7,003 nucleotides of DNA from NCBI GenBank assembly GCA_023150055.1, contig JAKLLP010000109.1, forward strand, positions 1 through 7,003, given 5' to 3'. This DNA comes from Gammaproteobacteria bacterium. GTDB taxonomy: Bacteria; Pseudomonadota; Gammaproteobacteria; Steroidobacterales; GCA-2729495. The notes under the pieces are model-generated. The model saw only the letters and a list, made by a program, of their open reading frames with translations. It searched no databases and was not told where the DNA came from. A program made the position numbers and the translations under genes. Positions within the stretch are counted from its first letter, which is position 1. Each line of letters starts with the position of its first letter. Below, piece by piece: positions 5,350 through 7,003 of the stretch.

Positions 5350-7003
5350 TTACACGAGTTTTTTCAGCTGATACACCGCGTCGAGCGCCTCGCGCGGTGA
5401 CATGTGGTCGGGGTCCATGGCGGCGAGTCGTTCCCGCAGCGGGTCGGCGACGGCGGTGGGTTGCAGGTCGAGTTCGGCCTGCGCCTGCGGCCGGCGCTGC
5501 GCGCGGGAGTGCTGCTCGAGTGCGGCCAGGTAGTCGCGCGCGCGGCCGATGACCGTCCCCGGCACGCCGGCGAGCGCTGCCACCTGCAGTCCGTAGCTCT
5601 GGTTGGCGGGCCCTTCCTTCACCGCGTGCAGGAACACGAGCCGCTCGTCGTGGCTGGTGGCATCGAGATGCACGTTCGCGCAGCCGGCGATTTCGGCGGC
5701 AAGCTCCGTGAGCTCGAAGTAGTGCGTGGCAAAGAGCGTGAAGGCGCCGATCCGCTCGCCGATGAAATGCGCGGCGGCCCAGGCGAGCGACAGGCCATCG
5801 AAAGTGCTCGTCCCGCGGCCGACCTCGTCCATGAGCACCAGGCTCTCCGCGGTCGCGTTGTTGAGGATGTTCGCCGTTTCCGTCATCTCCACCATGAAAG
5901 TCGAGCGCCCGCCGGCCAGGTCGTCCGCCGCGCCGATGCGCGTGAAGATGCGGTCGAGTGGGCCGAGGCGCGCCGCGTCGGCGGGCACGAAGCTGCCGAT
6001 GTGCGCCAGGATGGCGATGAGCGCGGTCTGGCGCATGAAGGTGGACTTGCCGCCCATGTTGGGGCCCGTGATGACCAGCAGCCGCCGCCCGGGCCCGAGC
6101 TCGAGATCGTTGGGCACGAAGGGATCCTCCAGCACCTGCTCGACCACGGGGTGACGGCCTGCGCGGATGCTGATGAGCGGCTCGTCGGTGAGTTCCGGCC
6201 GGCAGAAACCGAGCGCCAGCGAGCGCAGCGCGAGCGTGGCGAGCACGTCGGTCTCGGCGAGCGCGGTGGCCAGCTCGCGCAGCCCCGGCAGCACCTCGAG
6301 CAGCCTCCCGAGCAGATCGTTGTAGAGATCTTTCTCGCGGGCGAGCGCGCGATCGCGCGCCGAGAGCACCTTGCCCTCGAAGGCCTGCAGCTCCGGTGTG
6401 ATGAAACGCTCGGCGCCCTTCAGCGTCTGGCGGCGCTGGTAGTCGGCCGGGGCGTGCTCCGCCTGCGCGCGCGAGATCTCGATGTAGTAACCGTGGACGC
6501 GGTTGTAGCCGACCTTCAGCGAGGGTAGCCCGGTGCGCGTGCGCTCACGGGCCTCGAGGTCGAGCAGGTACTGGTCGGCATTGGTGGCGATGTCACGCAG
6601 CTCGTCGAGCTCGGTGTCGTAGCCGGTGGCGATGACGCCACCGTCGCGAATGAGCATCGGCGGGTCGTCGATCAGCGCGCGCTCGAGAAGCGCGCGCGTC
6701 GCCACGTGGTCGCCGAGCCCGCCGGCGAGCGCGGCCAGGAGGGGCGAGTCGAAGGCCGCAAGCCGGCGGCGGGTGTCCGGCGCGAGCTGCAGTGCCGTCC
6801 GGAGCTGGGCGAGGTCGCGCGGGCGCGCGGAACGCAGGGCAATGCGGGCGAGAATGCGTTCGAGGTCGCCGATCGCGCGCAGCGTCTCGACGAGCGCGCC
6901 GGCCTCACCCACGCGCAGCGCGTCGAGCGCCTGGTAACGGCGGTTGAGCACGGCGTGATCGCGCAGCGGGCGGTTCAGCCAGCGGCGCAGCATCCGGCTC
7001 CCC
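5350..7003 (-). CDS. mutS: DNA mismatch repair protein MutS (5' end outside window)
   Basis: MutS binds mismatches and small loops and uses ATP to recruit MutL. The reading frame continues past the right edge: the residues GSR precede the first in-window Met (6991-6993), matching the family's GxRLLRRWL segment, so that Met is internal. About 550 C-terminal residues are present; roughly 300, including the mismatch-recognition domain and its Phe-x-Glu motif, are missing. Counting from that Met, the core/lever region (about 1-120) precedes the clamp, which contains [16 protein letters not shown] (159-174). The ATPase domain has Walker A GPNMGGKS (310-317), signature STFMVEM (364-370), Walker B LVLMDE (385-390) and switch His424 in [17 protein letters not shown] (461-472) leads to the helix-turn-helix dimer contact. 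QAELDL (505-510, bases 5464-5481) fits a beta-clamp-binding QxxLxL motif. The C-terminus, [16 protein letters not shown], is typical of proteobacterial MutS1. The ATPase half looks intact and functional. Confidence 0.97.
   Translation of the reverse strand, partial: GSRMLRRWLNRPLRDHAVLNRRYQALDALRVGEAGALVETLRAIGDLERILARIALRSARPRDLAQLRTALQLAPDTRRRLAAFDSPLLAALAGGLGDHVATRALLERALIDDPPMLIRDGGVIATGYDTELDELRDIATNADQYLLDLEARERTRTGLPSLKVGYNRVHGYYIEISRAQAEHAPADYQRRQTLKGAERFITPELQAFEGKVLSARDRALAREKDLYNDLLGRLLEVLPGLRELATALAETDVLATLALRSLALGFCRPELTDEPLISIRAGRHPVVEQVLEDPFVPNDLELGPGRRLLVITGPNMGGKSTFMRQTALIAILAHIGSFVPADAARLGPLDRIFTRIGAADDLAGGRSTFMVEMTETANILNNATAESLVLMDEVGRGTSTFDGLSLAWAAAHFIGERIGAFTLFATHYFELTELAAEIAGCANVHLDATSHDERLVFLHAVKEGPANQSYGLQVAALAGVPGTVIGRARDYLAALEQHSRAQRRPQAQAELDLQPTAVADPLRERLAAMDPDHMSPREALDAVYQLKKLV

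Noticed and set aside
5284..5400. Small plus-strand frame of 38 residues between the antiporter and mutS
   Set aside because: It overlaps the conserved mutS C-terminus on the opposite strand, has no good ribosome site and low-complexity Pro-rich content.
6991..6993. Met codon as the true start of the right-hand gene
   Set aside because: The frame stays open to the window edge and the residues before it (GSR) continue the conserved MutS sequence, so the gene is truncated by the window and not by mutation.
1..7003. A previously undescribed multi-gene system
   Set aside because: All six coding regions fall in known families, with no defence, phage, biosynthetic or mobile genes and no unexplained long non-coding stretch.

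Overview
The window is GC-rich bacterial chromosome carrying ordinary housekeeping genes in two convergent groups. The gene set points to a gammaproteobacterium: a FmdB-type zinc ribbon, a DUF502 membrane protein, bacterial-type aspS and a MutS with a proteobacterial-style C-terminus. The aspartyl-tRNA synthetase carries the non-discriminating residue pair known from Pseudomonas aeruginosa. I cannot place the organism below class level from sequence reading alone. There are no tRNA or rRNA genes, insertion sequences, CRISPR arrays or phage genes.

Left half, plus strand: a small zinc-ribbon protein (52-456), a 153-bp gap with a strong hairpin, a DUF502 two-helix membrane protein (610-1257), aspS (about 1316-3097), and 8 bp later an exported alpha/beta hydrolase with a twin-arginine signal (3106-3816). 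FmdB, DUF502 and aspS in this order is a layout familiar from proteobacteria. The hydrolase sits where yebC-ruvC would stand in many relatives.

A 141-bp convergent intergenic region (3817-3957) holds several GC-rich hairpins. Some pair better in plus-strand RNA and one pairs better in minus-strand RNA, as expected where two transcription units end face to face.

Right half, minus strand: mutS enters from the right edge as a 5'-truncated gene (7003 down to 5350). After a 159-bp gap comes a calcium/sodium antiporter of the YrbG family (5190-3958), unusually long because of a central insertion and a C-terminal extension.

I found no convincing new multi-gene system. The points most worth a second look are the predicted non-discriminating AspRS, the enlarged antiporter, and the Tat-exported hydrolase tightly linked to aspS.
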